The position numbers and the translations under genes are program-made. A stretch of DNA of 64,000 nt from contig OY294069.1 in the NCBI GenBank assembly GCA_958510875.1, positions 176,124,868 through 176,188,867 on the forward strand, given 5' to 3'. The notes beneath the pieces are model-generated. The model saw nothing but the letters and a program-made list of their open reading frames with translations. It ran no database searches and had not been told where the DNA came from. This document shows positions 21,461-33,352 of this stretch, one piece after another; the stretch's first letter is position 1; every line of letters starts with the position of its first letter. The DNA is from Endomychus coccineus (taxonomy: Eukaryota; Arthropoda; Insecta; Coleoptera; Endomychidae).

Positions 21461-23545
21461 AGGTATATAATGAGGGAAGTAAAGATGCAATAGCAGATAT
21501 TGCTTTTCAACTTGCCGAAAATAGATTACCGCTTAGTATTATCATAAATGGATTTAATCTGATCATCAACACTCATCACAGTAACATTTCCAACATCGTA
21601 GCCGTACGACCCCTTTTAGTGTTTGACATTTTAAAGTGTCAAAATACTACTCGACACGAGATGAAATATCGCATTCTAAGCCTCTTAAGTCTGGTATAAG
21701 TTCGAATAATAACGAAACTGGCCTGTTTGTGTATCGAATCTCATTTCGCCACTTAATTTACCTTTTCAAGGTTCTATGCTTCTTTCTTCTTTACAATACC
21801 CCCTCCTAATTAATCATAGGGTTATTCTCATTAGCCGCTATTTAATTAACTAAGATAATTGGAATAAAAACGCTACGTCATCCCCTGCCGCTTATACAAA
21901 CCGAAATCGTTTTATTAAAACATGATTTCGGTAGTGAAGAATTATCGATTAGAGCAAGCAGGCTTGCACAACACGCGATTGTTTAACAAGAGAACATTAT
22001 ACAGTCTGCCTAGTTTGAATTTAAATTACAATATGGCATTAATCTTTCAATATTTTAGCTACATTTCATTGGAGCATTAGCAAATTTATTGTTTTTTTAT
22101 TCGTTTACTTACTTTTCTTTTACCTTCAATCTCACGCGAGTTCTTCATACAAAATATTAAAAACTAAAATGCCTCTAATTCCACCGCGATCTTCATAGAT
22201 CGAAGCCTACTAGAATGGAAGGCCATCACCAAGAATTTCTGACGTCACTAATTCGGGCTGACTCTACTAATTGAACCGTGTTGTTTTCTAATTTAATTCG
22301 AGTTAGAATAGCGTTCAAAATTACATTTATGAATAATTTGTGCTGTTTTGGGAAGTTTTCTGAAAAAATTCACTCAAACTTGTGTTCCTGAATGTTGAAA
22401 TAAAAACATTATAATTTTAAATATTATCTTCTTCAAGTCAGGATTGGCAATCCTCATCGCGATGTTCATGGTCTCTCTTCAGGATGTTTACTATTTTGAA
22501 CAAGTCTTGGACGTGTTCTAGGAAAACAAGTACATATCCATCCCATCACGTGTTGTTATTTTGTCTTCTCTAATAGTCTCAGTTGGGAGAATGCTTACAA
22601 TATACGTAAGCATCTCTGAATTCCTGTAATCCATGTTTGCGTCAAACTCGCGTCTTGTAGAAAAGCAAATGTTGAATCAGAATTGTTGACCTAATAATTG
22701 TTATTGTATATGTAAGTAGTACACATGAAATAAGTTTCTCTTAGCAAAAATATCGTGAAGAAAACTTCCGAATAACTCAACATGGGCATATAAACCTAGG
22801 CTCACGTCTAACACTAACCTAACAACAATACTGGGAATAAGCAACAAGCAATCGTAACAGTATCCCTTTACTCATAATTTATAATAGCTTGCAGCGCAAA
22901 TTAATTCAATTAAGTCTTCATTTTTACTGTAATTAGCAGGAATATATTCACCGACTAATTGACGAACATGGTATTCTCCACTGACTCGATTAAATTTCGC
23001 TCGCGGCATGCGGTTCGGTCAGCCCGATTGGATCATATGTTCTAGACGTCAAACAAACGAGATACCGGCCTTCCTTTTTTGTAGGCTATGCACTGATCTA
23101 TAGTATGGTTAAATCACTTGCATGAGCTTCGTCACACAGGTCTAGAATCCCAGACAGTGGCTGTTTCAGACAGTTTTCTGTCTCTGTCTCTCATCCTATT
23201 TGTCCTTAGCATTTGCACAGGATAAGGAAGGAGGTATCTTCAGTTGTCTGTCGGAACATGCATGCGGTTGTTGAGCTTACAGTGTTTTATAGGCTCGCCT
23301 TATATCGTTTTGGCGAATCTTCAGACCTTGCTCAGTAGGTTAGCCGTTAGAGTAGGCGATGCTTTCTTGAGAAATCTTTTTGCCTGCCTCTGTCCTGGAG
23401 ATTATTCTCACCAATTTTGGGCATGTTTTCTCACACACTGATTGTGTGTCTGATTGTTGCTTTCACCATACCACAAAAATGTCCCGGGTCGTAGAGAGTC
23501 ATCGGCTATCCAATTCGTCAGCTTTTTCGTTCCCATGACATGCTT
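21461..23545. other. Unrecognised spacer
   Basis: No identifiable domains. The open frame at 23244-23441 has no motif I can support. Confidence 0.45.
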
Positions 23546-23689
23546 TTTTGTCATCTGTTAGTTCCGTCAGAGCACATATTCAGTCATGTACCAGATTGGA
23601 GTTGACCTCCCTGACATTCAGTGCTGTGAGTGTTGCCCAACTGTCAAAGAGTATGACAACGGACCACCAGTCTTATTCTGAATGTTCAT

Positions 23690-24060
23690 TTCTTCAATCC
23701 ATATTATATATACTCCATCATCACTCCATGTGGTGGTTGACGGAGTATCCTCCGATACAATGGGTATCAACGCTGGTATTCCAGAGGGATCTGTCTTAGC
23801 ACAACTTTATTTCTGCTCCATATCAACTATCTGCTGGAAGTGACCACCTGCTCATCTAGAGCCCCTATACCATCCATTGAAGCCAGAGAAGCGAAACAGG
23901 GACAGATTGACGCAATTAATGGAGATCTGGTAAAGATTTTGCCTATGCCTATAACCTCCCTATGCCTATAACCTCCAAACCTTCAAGTAAAATACGAATG
24001 CCTATCTCCTCTCCCTATATTCCATTGTTGGCTTACGCGATGTTCTTCGAACGTACACTC
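23690..24060 (+). pseudogene. LINE RT fragment, same family as 10.6 kb
   Basis: Across frames it reads HSMWWLTEY / VVVDGVSSDTM, then NAGIPEGSVLAQ, with the downstream block SSRAPIP and QIDAINGDL shared with 11340-11430. The catalytic FADD block is deleted between about 23845 and 23850. A 17-bp tandem duplication of CCTATGCCTATAACCTC occurs at about 23940-23975. Only a short palm segment remains. Confidence 0.65.
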
Positions 24061-25251
24061 AATTGTACTCAAACCCAACTGGCACCAAAAGTACACACAA
24101 GCCGAACATATTATGTGGCCGGTTGACTGAATGTTACTGGCACTCCCATTGACTTGTGGGCCGTCGCTCCAGAGACGGATTAGTTGCTAGGTGAGCTTTG
24201 CTTAGTCTAGCATTTGAATATCATTTGAATTCAGTGCCAATTGGTTTTGAACGAACTTCAGTTATTCTTACAAAATATGTTATAAACATTAGCAGAAATG
24301 TCTTGTAGATCGCGCGATAATTTTGCAGGGTTATTGGTCTGTCGTGGCTTAATATAATTATAAATCCATTTGATCTCTCGGTGTATGTGAAAAAGGACGT
24401 TAAATGAAGAAGTTCACCCGATAAATAAGCACATACATTTTTATCTAGCTCAATTAGAAGGATGAAAGTGACTCGCTCGGAATCTTAATAGAAAATTACA
24501 GAGTGGCTTTCGAAACATGTCCCCACAAATTAAATTAGAATTGTAGCGAGGCAAAGCGTTTAAAAAACAAAAGACAAACTATGAATCTAATTAATAACAA
24601 ACCAAACACTCATAACTTAATGTTTTAACGCCGTTTAATAAACTGACAAAAATATTCGGTAGACATGTGCATCTGCGAACGAACTGTCGAAAGATATACG
24701 GGCTTCTAAATGTAAGAGATGTGTCTCTAGTTCATTTATTTAGTTATTTAAACTTAGATTCAACACATATACTCTGTTATTGGATTTTAACTCTGCGTAT
24801 GCGTGTTTTAATGGTCGCGATATTCAGACTTAATTATAAGTCTCGTGTTTATTTTAAATTGTTTTAAGACTTAATTATCGTATCATTGACATAACGATCT
24901 AGCAGTCATATTGTTTTCGTTACCTACGCTTACTCTTGATCGTTGTGTAGCTATCCCACATCTTGTCATGTCAACATTGAATATGATAATTAATTATGTT
25001 CTGCATGAGCCTAAGATCTACATGAATAATGATCCCAAATTATCCTCTACATTATTTATAACAATTCTTTACAATCCGTCTATTCACTGGAGATTATTGA
25101 CATCACTAATCATCATTTTCCTTTTCCAAATTGTGAATCATACAATGCGTGACTCACATTGGACTTCAGGATTACTCTTCTGAATGGAAAAATGTGATTC
25201 AATTGCTATCACGCTATCAGTAGTCTAAGAGGCTGTAATGATGCTCTTACG
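24061..25251. other. Unrecognised spacer
   Basis: No assignable feature on either strand up to the hAT end at 25252. Confidence 0.45.
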
Positions 25252-26430
25252 CAGGGGTCTCCAAACTTCCAAGCTTTAGGGCCATACTATTTACTCCAGC
25301 TCGTTCCAAGGGCCAAAACCGTTTTCAATTTTCCTGTCATTGTCTATAATTTCTTGACTAGTCGCTGAGTACGCGTCCTGAGCGAGCATACGCTTGCTAA
25401 ATTCGCTAGTTCAATTGCTATTGTGAACTAACTGTACTTTATTGTTAGGACCGCGACACACGGAAATAGGTAGCGGTAGTACTCTTTATCGCTAACAGAT
25501 AACGCTAGTAGTACGTTAGAAGGCGCAGTAACAATTAAACATTCGCGAATAATCTCGTAGTTTCGAGAAAGTTCTGTTGTATTCCACTCATTTCTAGATG
25601 GCAGTAATTGGAGTATGAAAAAGCTAGCGGCGCAACCGCTAGTCAGTTTACCTAGGGAAGGCGAAGAAACCGAAACTGTCTGTTGTGAAATAAGGTAGTG
25701 CGTAACTCCTGAAAATGTGCTTATGCGTGCTTCAAAGACATCTTCGTAACAGTATTTTGATGTGACTTGCTGTTTTTGTGTGTGATTTACTAGTATGAAA
25801 AAGAAGCGAAAAGTAGACAGTGAATGCAGAACATTCAAAGATCAATGGAACTTTCAATATTTCGTAATTGAGTTCAGGAAGAAGGCACTATGTTTGATTT
25901 GCAATGAGACCATAGCCGTTCTCAGAAAATATAACATTAAACGTTATTATGAAACGAAACGTTTTCAAAATTACTAAAAATATACAGGAAGTGCGAACAG
26001 AAAAATTTGAAGCTTTGAAGCGCGGATTGAAATCGCAGCCATCTTTGTTTACGAAACTCAATACTGAGCAAGAGGCTGCAACTCGTGCCAGCTTTCGTGT
26101 GGCTCTTGAAATTGCAAAACGTGGAAAACCATTCCATGATGAAGAAATGATCAAAGAATGCCTAATTACAGTAGCCGAAGAAATGTGTCCCGAAAAGGTA
26201 AATTTATTTAAAACTGTCAGTTTGTCAGGAAATACCGTGGCTCAGAAGGTAGAAGACATCGCAGAAAATATATCATCTCAACTGTCTGACAAAAATGGAC
26301 ATCTTCAGTGATTTTCTTTGGCCTTGGATGAGTCAATGGTTGTGTCAGATACTCAGGTGTTGATTTTTATTCGAGGAGTAGATAAAAGGTATATGAAGCA
26401 TATGGAAAACTTCTTGATCTTTATAGTATG
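25252..26430 (+). mobile_element. Truncated hAT element of the GTF2IRD2/BED-finger type
   Basis: The left end CAGGGGTCTCCAAACTT at 25252 is a typical hAT terminus. The preceding bases ATGCTCTTACG (25241-25251) recur exactly at 26428-26438, so the 8-bp CTCTTACG at 25244-25251 and 26431-26438 could be the TSD. No matching right terminal repeat exists, so the 3' end appears deleted. Transposase remnants are on the + strand. Confidence 0.65.
25795..26420 (+). pseudogene. hAT transposase N-terminal half (BED finger), GTF2IRD2-like
   Basis: Starts MKKKRKVDSECRTFKDQWNF at 25795, then ALCLICNETIAVLRKYNIKR, a BED-type finger in which the expected histidines of the RHYxTKH block are changed (RYYETKRF), so zinc binding is probably lost. 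A frameshift near 25950-25975 leads into the frame ending at 26311, with EKFEALKRGLKSQPSLF, RASFRVALEIAKRGKPFHD and NTVAQKVEDIAENIS. A further shift gives SLALDESMVVSDTQ and IFIRGVDKRY (about 26313-26390), which includes the first catalytic Asp of the hAT core. Everything after that is missing. This family gave rise to vertebrate GTF2IRD2- and FAM200-type proteins; here it is a broken transposon. Confidence 0.8.
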
Positions 26431-26780
26431 CTCTTACGTCATCGAGTCGAGTCATGGTTTTTGGTTGTTTCTCCACTAATATCAAGCACTTGATGCAAGT
26501 TGGCCTGGAATGGTTATGTTTTACCAATGGCAATGCTCTATAACAGAAGGCCTGAACTAAGAAGTTAACAGGTGAAACATAAATTCACACAAGGAAGTGT
26601 TAAGACTCTGTTTAATTCTAATATTTATCACCTGTCAAAGTCAATACCGGCTACGCTCCATTAATACTAAACGATAGTATCGTATGCTACGTATCATATC
26701 AAAGTCTCTTCTTGATGACGTCCCACTGACATTCGTACTGAGTGCTTAGGCCTCATACTATAGAGGGTACTAGTTTCACC
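26431..26780. other. Unassigned, with one inverted copy of the CTCTATAGTACAAGGC motif
   Basis: At 26741-26773 the reverse complement of the motif found at 13393-13424 and 46729-46758 occurs (ACCCTCTATAGTATGAGGCC on the minus strand). Nothing else is recognised. Confidence 0.4.
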
Positions 26781-26789
26781 TATCGCGGG

Positions 26790-27200
26790 CGTTGAAAATG
26801 CTCTAGTTAAAGGAGTGGAACTCCTTTCTCTGAACATAAGGGATATCAAAGAGATGACTGGAATCCCAACCGGTCACTGTCGTCTTAACAAACACCTTCA
26901 TACTATGGGCATCGCAGATGATCATATACGTAGGAAAAACAGAGAAGCGGAAGAAACTGCCTCTCACATCCTATTGGAATGCCCAGCATTAGCATCTCTC
27001 TGACACCGCCACTTCGTAGAAGTAGAATCAAAACTGCTACCAGAAGAACTTGTGGAACCCAGCGCAGGCATTATGCTGGGTTTCTGGCGGGCCACAAACC
27101 TGCTAGAATAGAATAGGTTTCTGACCATGTGGCGCACAATGGGCTGAACTAAGTAGTCTAAGTGCATTTGGAGGCTAAGCATTTGATGATGATGATGATT
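26790..27200 (+). pseudogene. LINE ORF2 C-terminus with (GAT)n 3' tail
   Basis: The frame from 26815 reads MTGIPTGHCRLNKHLHTMGI, then EAEETASHILLECPALASL and a stop at 27001-27003. After that, in frame, comes a short C-terminal extension (SKLLPEELVEPSAGIMLGFW). It is the same C-terminal block as at 405-545 and 18905-19030. The 3' untranslated part ends with GATGATGATGATGATT at about 27184-27200, a simple-repeat tail characteristic of non-LTR insertion. Everything upstream of the knuckle is missing (5' truncation). Confidence 0.75.
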
Positions 27201-29489
27201 ATTACTTGATAATTTCAAGTCAAAATTGTATACACTTCCACAGCTTGCGACGGAAGCAATCTGGAGATAATCTTCTGTTAATTGGGTCAAGTGAGATGAG
27301 GTTGGTAGACTGGGACGACTCTTGTATAGAGCCGGGTGAGTGAAGAGACGGAAGATTAGAGCTACAGCAAGAAGCCCTCTTGGGTGTTTTGTGACGAAAA
27401 ATGGGGGAATACAAGTCCCCATCCGCAGAGCCTTATACGGTTGAAAGACCTGAGTACACCCGAGTTTCAACCGGTTTCTCGGGGGAAACGTTGATTATAT
27501 GATTTGGGCTATTTCGAAAAGACTTTTCCATGCTTCCTCTTATCGTTACTTATTTCGTACCATTATCATCAAAACCATCGTTTTAGTGTTATAATATCAT
27601 TAGTATGAACATAAAGATGCAAATGTTATGTTTAAAAGGTTATAATTAATGTTATTTCATAGAATTAAATACGAATGGTCATATTATTTTATAATAAGTT
27701 AATTTACCTATTACATCAAACCAGTTTCCTCGTTCGTTGTTATCATCTCATTACTGAGTTAATCATCTACTGTATCATTAAAACTTATTGCAGAGGACAG
27801 AAAAGTTCATATCTACAAACTTAATAATTTAATAAACCCCTTTTAATTTATAATAACAGTGGAAGAAGAAGATGGCAGGAGACTATTTAAAATCATATAA
27901 GAAAGTCACTTGAACGAGCAGATGTCTTTCTGTCCCCGCAATCAAGCAATCCTGTGCTTGCGCCGTTGTTTATCTTTACCATAATCTAAGCCTCTCTTAG
28001 GTGAAACAGAAACCAAGCTTTACTATTAGGCGGGTTCTATTTGATCATAGATAACACACTTCAACATTAAACAGGCCCTCAATGCGGTAGCCATGTTTGT
28101 TCAACACTTTTGAACATTCGAACAATCGCAGAATACGACGTTGTCGGTTTTATTTCTATATTTTACCACTAACAATGCACAGGTTAAGTTGACAGCAAAT
28201 GTAAAATGTTGCTGGTTGACCCATAACGGGTTATTTTATCAGGAAACTAATACAGAAGAACAGTACGTGAGAATGGTAAAGCATTTATAGTTTTTGCCAC
28301 AATTTTGTTTGTTCCTGAATGTATCCGTTGGGTTATTAGCTAGGGAAGTAGTCGTTTGGAAATTATTCACAGTTTAAACATCAAAATTGACTCAAATCTG
28401 TATATAATGAACATATGAGTCTTTCAGAATGAAGTGATTATAATAATAAATTTATATCAAGGAATTAGATATTACTGATTTTTAAACATTTCATAATTTA
28501 CTGATCGTTCGTATATCGCAAGAAACCCATAAAACAAATCTAATAATTATATTATTACTCTACAATCTATCGACTATAATTAATTATGAAACTAATTCTC
28601 ATTTCCAATAATCTAATAATGATGGAAATTGGGTTATATTTTCTATGTTTCAAATTTAGTTTAGTCACATTCACTTTTCTTAGCAAATAATTTTCAACAC
28701 GAGGTGAGATATATCAATTAATTGTAAGTAATTAATCACTCACCATTTACTGCCATAATAATAATTACTATTGCTTTTATAATTAAAAATGATGATAGAT
28801 TTGGAATCTACCGAGATGTATATGAAGAAGATTTCGTAAAGTATGTAAAATATATAATTATAAACAAATCGTATTGGTGCAATGTATTGTATAGACAGAC
28901 ATACCTACAATTTTCCAGATTTTTCCTTGTTTTTCGGAACCTCGATGTTACCTCCAACTATGGTAATTATGCAGATCGACACGATTAAGAGTATAATTAA
29001 ATAGTCAATTAGAGAGACAGTATGAACATCTTCAAACTGCACGGATATGGAATGATAAAGACCCTGTAAAGTGCCATCCGAGCTTTATCCCACAATTTTT
29101 ATTGGGCGATAACTTTTTATTAAATCTTTCAGTCTTAAATAATATTAGGGTTTTATTTTTATTTTACTGTCTGCCTTCCCCATAAACATTATTGACACTA
29201 AATAAGCTTTAAAGGCGGAGATATGACGATTGATGGGTTTGTGTAAGTTAAGAAGCTCGAAAGATAACGTGAATGTCCTGAAGTCTCGACAAATTTAATA
29301 ACAGATAGATAGATTGAGGTTAATTACATCTAGTATGATGGTGTGGAGAAAAATTACTGAACAATCATGATTTCTTCGTTTCAAGTATGCTTTGTGTCAT
29401 TCATTCTATTCATGGGTATTTTATTTATTCATCATTACAGTTTTTGTAATAATTTGTTCATGTTTGATGAACACTTATACAAAATATTT
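27201..29489. other. Unrecognised AT-rich spacer
   Basis: A GC-richer patch at 27220-27480 produces overlapping open frames on the minus strand (26964-27470, 27220-27414) without any domain I know. The remainder is strongly AT-rich with no feature. Confidence 0.4.
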
Positions 29490-30170
29490 ATATAGATTTT
29501 TGATCGTGTCTTGATGGCCAAATTGGAACACTATGGTATCAGAGAAAACCTAGTGGCCTGGATTTCAGGCTTCCTTTCAAACGAATGTTCTGTGTTAGAG
29601 TTGGGGGACTCCAGGCCTTGGTGTTGGGATCTCTGTTATTCCTGCCCTATGTCTCGGACATTGTTTACTAACATCTAAGAAATCCTGCTTTGCCGATTAT
29701 ATAAAGATTTATGCAAACCCAGTATACCAGCATATAGAGCAACAAGAAGATCTGGATAGGAAATCTATTTGGTGTTATGATTGAGCCCTCCCTTGAATAT
29801 AAACCAATGTGTTATTTTCCATTTGGGCCAAACAAATAATCGCTTGGACTATAATATCAGTGGTGTAAACATTTTACCTCTAACCCGTCACATTGATCTT
29901 GGTGTTACAGTAACCTAACCGAAAATTTATCATGGACAAACCATATAGCAAACATTTGCAAGAGAGCTCCTTGTACCTACTCTCTAAGGTCTTTTCAAGA
30001 ATGTCTCCTTTGAGATGTAATAAAGTCTACACAACGTATAAAATTCTGGAATTCGCTGGAAATGTTTGGAGTGTAGATCTAATTCATAACGCAACACTTC
30101 TTGAATCCGTGCAAAGATATTCCACTGGCATCCATTACGGTAGAAGGCGTCCCTGTTATGAAGACTGACT
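29490..30170 (+). pseudogene. LINE reverse transcriptase relic (CR1/Jockey-like)
   Basis: Blocks in order: FDRVLMAKLEHYGIRENLVAW (29495-29560), a damaged VxQGSVL region (29600-29660), LCRLYKDL / FADYIKIYANP (29690-29715), WCYDWALPLNINQCVIFHLG across frames (29770-29830), then LTRHIDLGVTV and SWTNHIANICKRA. These are the fingers, palm and thumb of a non-LTR RT. At the catalytic position the second Asp of the Y/FADD block reads as Tyr (FADY). Several frameshifts; no single open frame survives. Confidence 0.65.
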
Positions 30171-30189
30171 ATTCATTTTAAATATGCTG

Positions 30190-30300
30190 TAATCCTTCAG
30201 ATTACTTCCTCTGGGGATATGTGAAGTCAATTGACATTGAAAATATTGACATGCTCAAAACAATTATTATACGGACTATTTCTTCTAGTTTGGAAATAAA
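30190..30300 (+). pseudogene. Tc1/mariner-type transposase C-terminal scrap
   Basis: NPSDYFLWGYVKSIDIENID is readable at about 30190-30260. The DYFLWGY block follows the last catalytic Asp in many IS630/mariner transposases. The fragment is about 110 bp and is followed directly by an oppositely oriented mariner fragment. Confidence 0.55.
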
Positions 30301-30304
30301 TAAA

Positions 30305-30465
30305 AATCGCCAAGAACCAAATCTGGAGAATATGGTGGATGATGAACCTATTCGTAGCGCAATCCATGCAATTTTGCCAATGCGACCGCTTTTGCTTCAA
30401 AGCGGCGTCGAATCGATCCAACAGCTCTGCATAATATACCCCGGTGATTGTTGTTGTTGGTTATA
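30305..30465 (-). pseudogene. mariner transposase fragment, internally deleted
   Basis: On the minus strand: AGLLDRFD-type start, DRFDAALKQKRSHWQNCM, then in a shifted frame the block corresponding to HHSPYSPDL, which contains the last catalytic Asp. The second catalytic Asp (HQDNAPxH) is deleted. The same family occurs intact in this part at 51967-52194. Confidence 0.6.
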
Positions 30466-31040
30466 GGTGCCGAAGCGGGAAACTACGAACAAGTATAAAA
30501 GGTCAAAGTGACGAATTGGGAATTTTTAGGTCATATTACGAAACGGGACTAAATCGCTTTTCTTGATCATCATATTATGTTAATTTAACGATCCGTAAAG
30601 TCCGGAATAGGAGTAGCTTTCTTACGTCAAAGCGATTTCACTCAAATGCATATTCGATGGAACGGTCTTGTATTTCCTTTCCAACGATTTTAGAAAGGTT
30701 CAGTCCAAATACGGTAATTTCTTATGAGTTCGCGATGGCCCACACAAATTATAAATGATTAAATTTAAATGCACTTGTATTTAAATAATATGCAAGTTCC
30801 ACATGATAATTGACACTATTATCAAGCATGAAATGGATGTGAGATCTTGGCATACTTTAGAAAGTTCATTTAAAACATCAAAATTCAACTTCCAGTTAAG
30901 GTCAATACGTTTCAATTTTATATTTAGATTTAGCAGGTTTTATGTATTTCGCTTTCTGTACCATCCAGTTAAAAATCTTTGAATCAGTAAATGAACGGAA
31001 AAATCGTTGATTAGCCATGTTTTCTTGAGTACATGCCTTG
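30466..31040. other. Unrecognised spacer
   Basis: No assignable feature. Confidence 0.4.
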
Positions 31041-31545
31041 AGGGTGTTCCATCTCAGACGAACCACCCCGTATATTTCTTATCTCATAGTGAGTGGAAAA
31101 ATCTCCTGAAACACGTCGAATGCTTTTGTTTGAGGGACATCTTTTGACGTATATTTGAGGGTTGAACGAGCCACCCCCTAATAGGGGGCGCTTCAACCCC
31201 TCAAAATTGAATAAGGGGGAGGGGTTGAGTGATACGTCATTTGAAAGGTCTTGGAAGCTTCTTTACAACGGTGTATGAAAAAATTTGATGAACCGTTTTC
31301 GCCAAAAATTTATTTTGTTGCTCGAATGCGCAACCTTGAATATTTTTATTTGTACAATGTACAAGCTCATTTTTATTAAGCCTTTTTTACAAATTTAAAC
31401 AATGTTCAAAAAATCACATTCGTAAAAAAATTGAATTGTGTTGTCATGCTTACAATGAAAAAAATTAAATCTGCGTGTTTAAATCAAATGGGATCACTAT
31501 GGGATAAGAAATATACGGGATGGCTCGTCTGAGATGGAACATCCT
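31041..31545. mobile_element. MITE with about 50-bp terminal inverted repeats
   Basis: 31041-31092 (AGGGTGTTCCATCTCAGACG...) and 31495-31545 (...CTGAGATGGAACATCCT) are imperfect inverted repeats over about 50 bp. The ends AGGGTGTTCC/GGAACATCCT resemble the common insect repeat terminus ACAGGGTGTTCC. Between them lie 400 bp without coding potential. Another locus with a similar end starts at 56803. Confidence 0.7.
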
Positions 31546-32440
31546 GTATATTTTTAAGCATATGGAGTACATTAATACTCCCCAAAATGTATTAAGCAAG
31601 TGCAATGATCATCATGTTCGTCAATGCCACTTTGTTAACAAGACTGTTTCTGCTGAAACAGCTCCATCGTTGTCTAATCATCATTTACTTTTAAAAATTT
31701 CGGTAATTTCTATTTGTAACTAAGCCGATGAGCCAGTCGCATTTTTGCGACTCATGATTTTCAGTTGGTTCCATCATGAATCATCAAAGAAGGTTCTGGC
31801 GAAGAAAAGTTTTGAATGGTTTGCATTCAATAATTTCTATGAACATAATGAACAAGCAAGGATGTTAATATTTGAAAAGGTAACAAATTTCACAACAATA
31901 TGTAGCAAAAATGTTAACATTACTTCGGGTAGTAATAAGTTTGCACACAAGAACACCATGTCGTTGGTATTGATTAGCCAAATCTGAATTCTGACGGTTA
32001 AAAATAGGAAATATCCTGCAACAGCTTTGTCCAAATACTCAGAAATTTATGCCTACATGTTTATGTTGTAGCAAATTGATTGCTGACCCGATTTTCATGT
32101 AGTTTGCGACGTTTCCGATGCTCACGTATAACGATTTAAGATGGGTCTTCACTTGAATTCTGTTGTATACTTTTGGGATGATATAAAGAAGTTGTATAAG
32201 TCGAGAGTCCGTTGCAAATTACATGAGTCTTAATCAAAGAATTGGAACATTCGCCATAGGAACTTAAATGCTGTAAAGAGCATCTTGGGAGGTTCTTAGA
32301 TTGAGGATGGATATACTGATTTTAACTCTAGTCAAACAGGCAGTGAAACAATATTCATCAATGAGCTTTATTAGAATATAGTCCCGTTTCTTTCATGAGT
32401 CTTAGGTACCCTCACCCACCATTTGGAGCATAGTAGTCGA
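31546..32440. other. Unrecognised spacer
   Basis: No domain or terminal repeat recognised. Confidence 0.4.
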
Positions 32441-33352
32441 TGGTTGAATGATTATGAGTATGTTGATGACATACTCATAATTGTCAGAGGAGAATTTCTG
32501 AACACTCTTATGAACTAATACAATCAGCCCTGACTGCACTAAGTAAATGGTGCAGTGACAAAGGATTGAAAATCGACCTTGAAAAAACGGAAATTGTAGT
32601 TTTCACTAGGAAGTAAAGAACGGTACTTACCAGAGAACTAACAACGGCAGGGATGGTGATTAGGATCAGTATCCAAGATAAACACCGAAGAGTCATCTTA
32701 GACAAGAAACTAGAACAACAGGGCCGCAAATTCACTGTAGCCTTGTGGTTGTGAAGAAGGGCTATTGGTCACAACTGGTACCTCAGCCCAAACACCAAAT
32801 GTGGATTTTCGAAGATGTACTTGAACCGAGGTTGACATATGGCTCGGTTTTGTGGTGGAAAAGAATACGGCTCAGAACGACTAAATCAGGCCTGGAGCAC
32901 TCAATGAGAACGGATGGGATGGCCCCACGATACACCCTCCAAAGAAAATTGGTTAAGCCAATCAGCATTGTAAACCAATGGTGAAATCTGGATCACCCAT
33001 GAAGTCACAAACTATGGACAGATGGGAGCAGGGATATACTGTAAGCGTCCATGTGAAGTTATTACTATAGCTCTGGGTAAAGACGCCACCGTTCTCCAAG
33101 CGGACATACTGGCAATAACGCATTGTGTCCGAACAGCGCTGGAAAAAAGGACGCAAACTCACTGACTCAAATGGCCAATGAGCTTGCAAAACTATGGTCT
33201 AAAGAACCCCTAATAGATCACGAACTAGCGGTGCTCAATCCACTGCTAGGTTTGATCACAACACTCGGAAGAGCGGCATCTAGTGAACGTCTTCAGGCAG
33301 TCGAAACTCTGCTTAGACCATACATTAAGAGAGCAAGTGAGGAATATTGTTA
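32441..33352 (+). pseudogene. LINE RT-thumb plus RNase H relic
   Basis: EYVDDILIIVRGEFLNTL (YVDD at 32459-32470) begins the surviving part, followed by LSKWCSDKGLKIDLEKTEI, HRRVILDKKLEQ, LTYGSVLWWKR (about 32840-32870) and, after frame changes, the RNase H blocks GAGIYCKRP (about 33030), VITIALGKDATVLQADILAI (about 33060-33115) and ANELAKLWSKEPLIDHELA (33170-33230). The RT catalytic pair is intact, but the N-terminal RT is missing and frameshifts are frequent. It is the same LINE group as at 1-545, 18.1 kb and 26.8 kb. Confidence 0.75.

Noticed and set aside
26964..27470. 168-residue minus-strand frame
   Set aside because: It overlaps the antisense of a recognised LINE C-terminus and its GAT-repeat tail; no domain.
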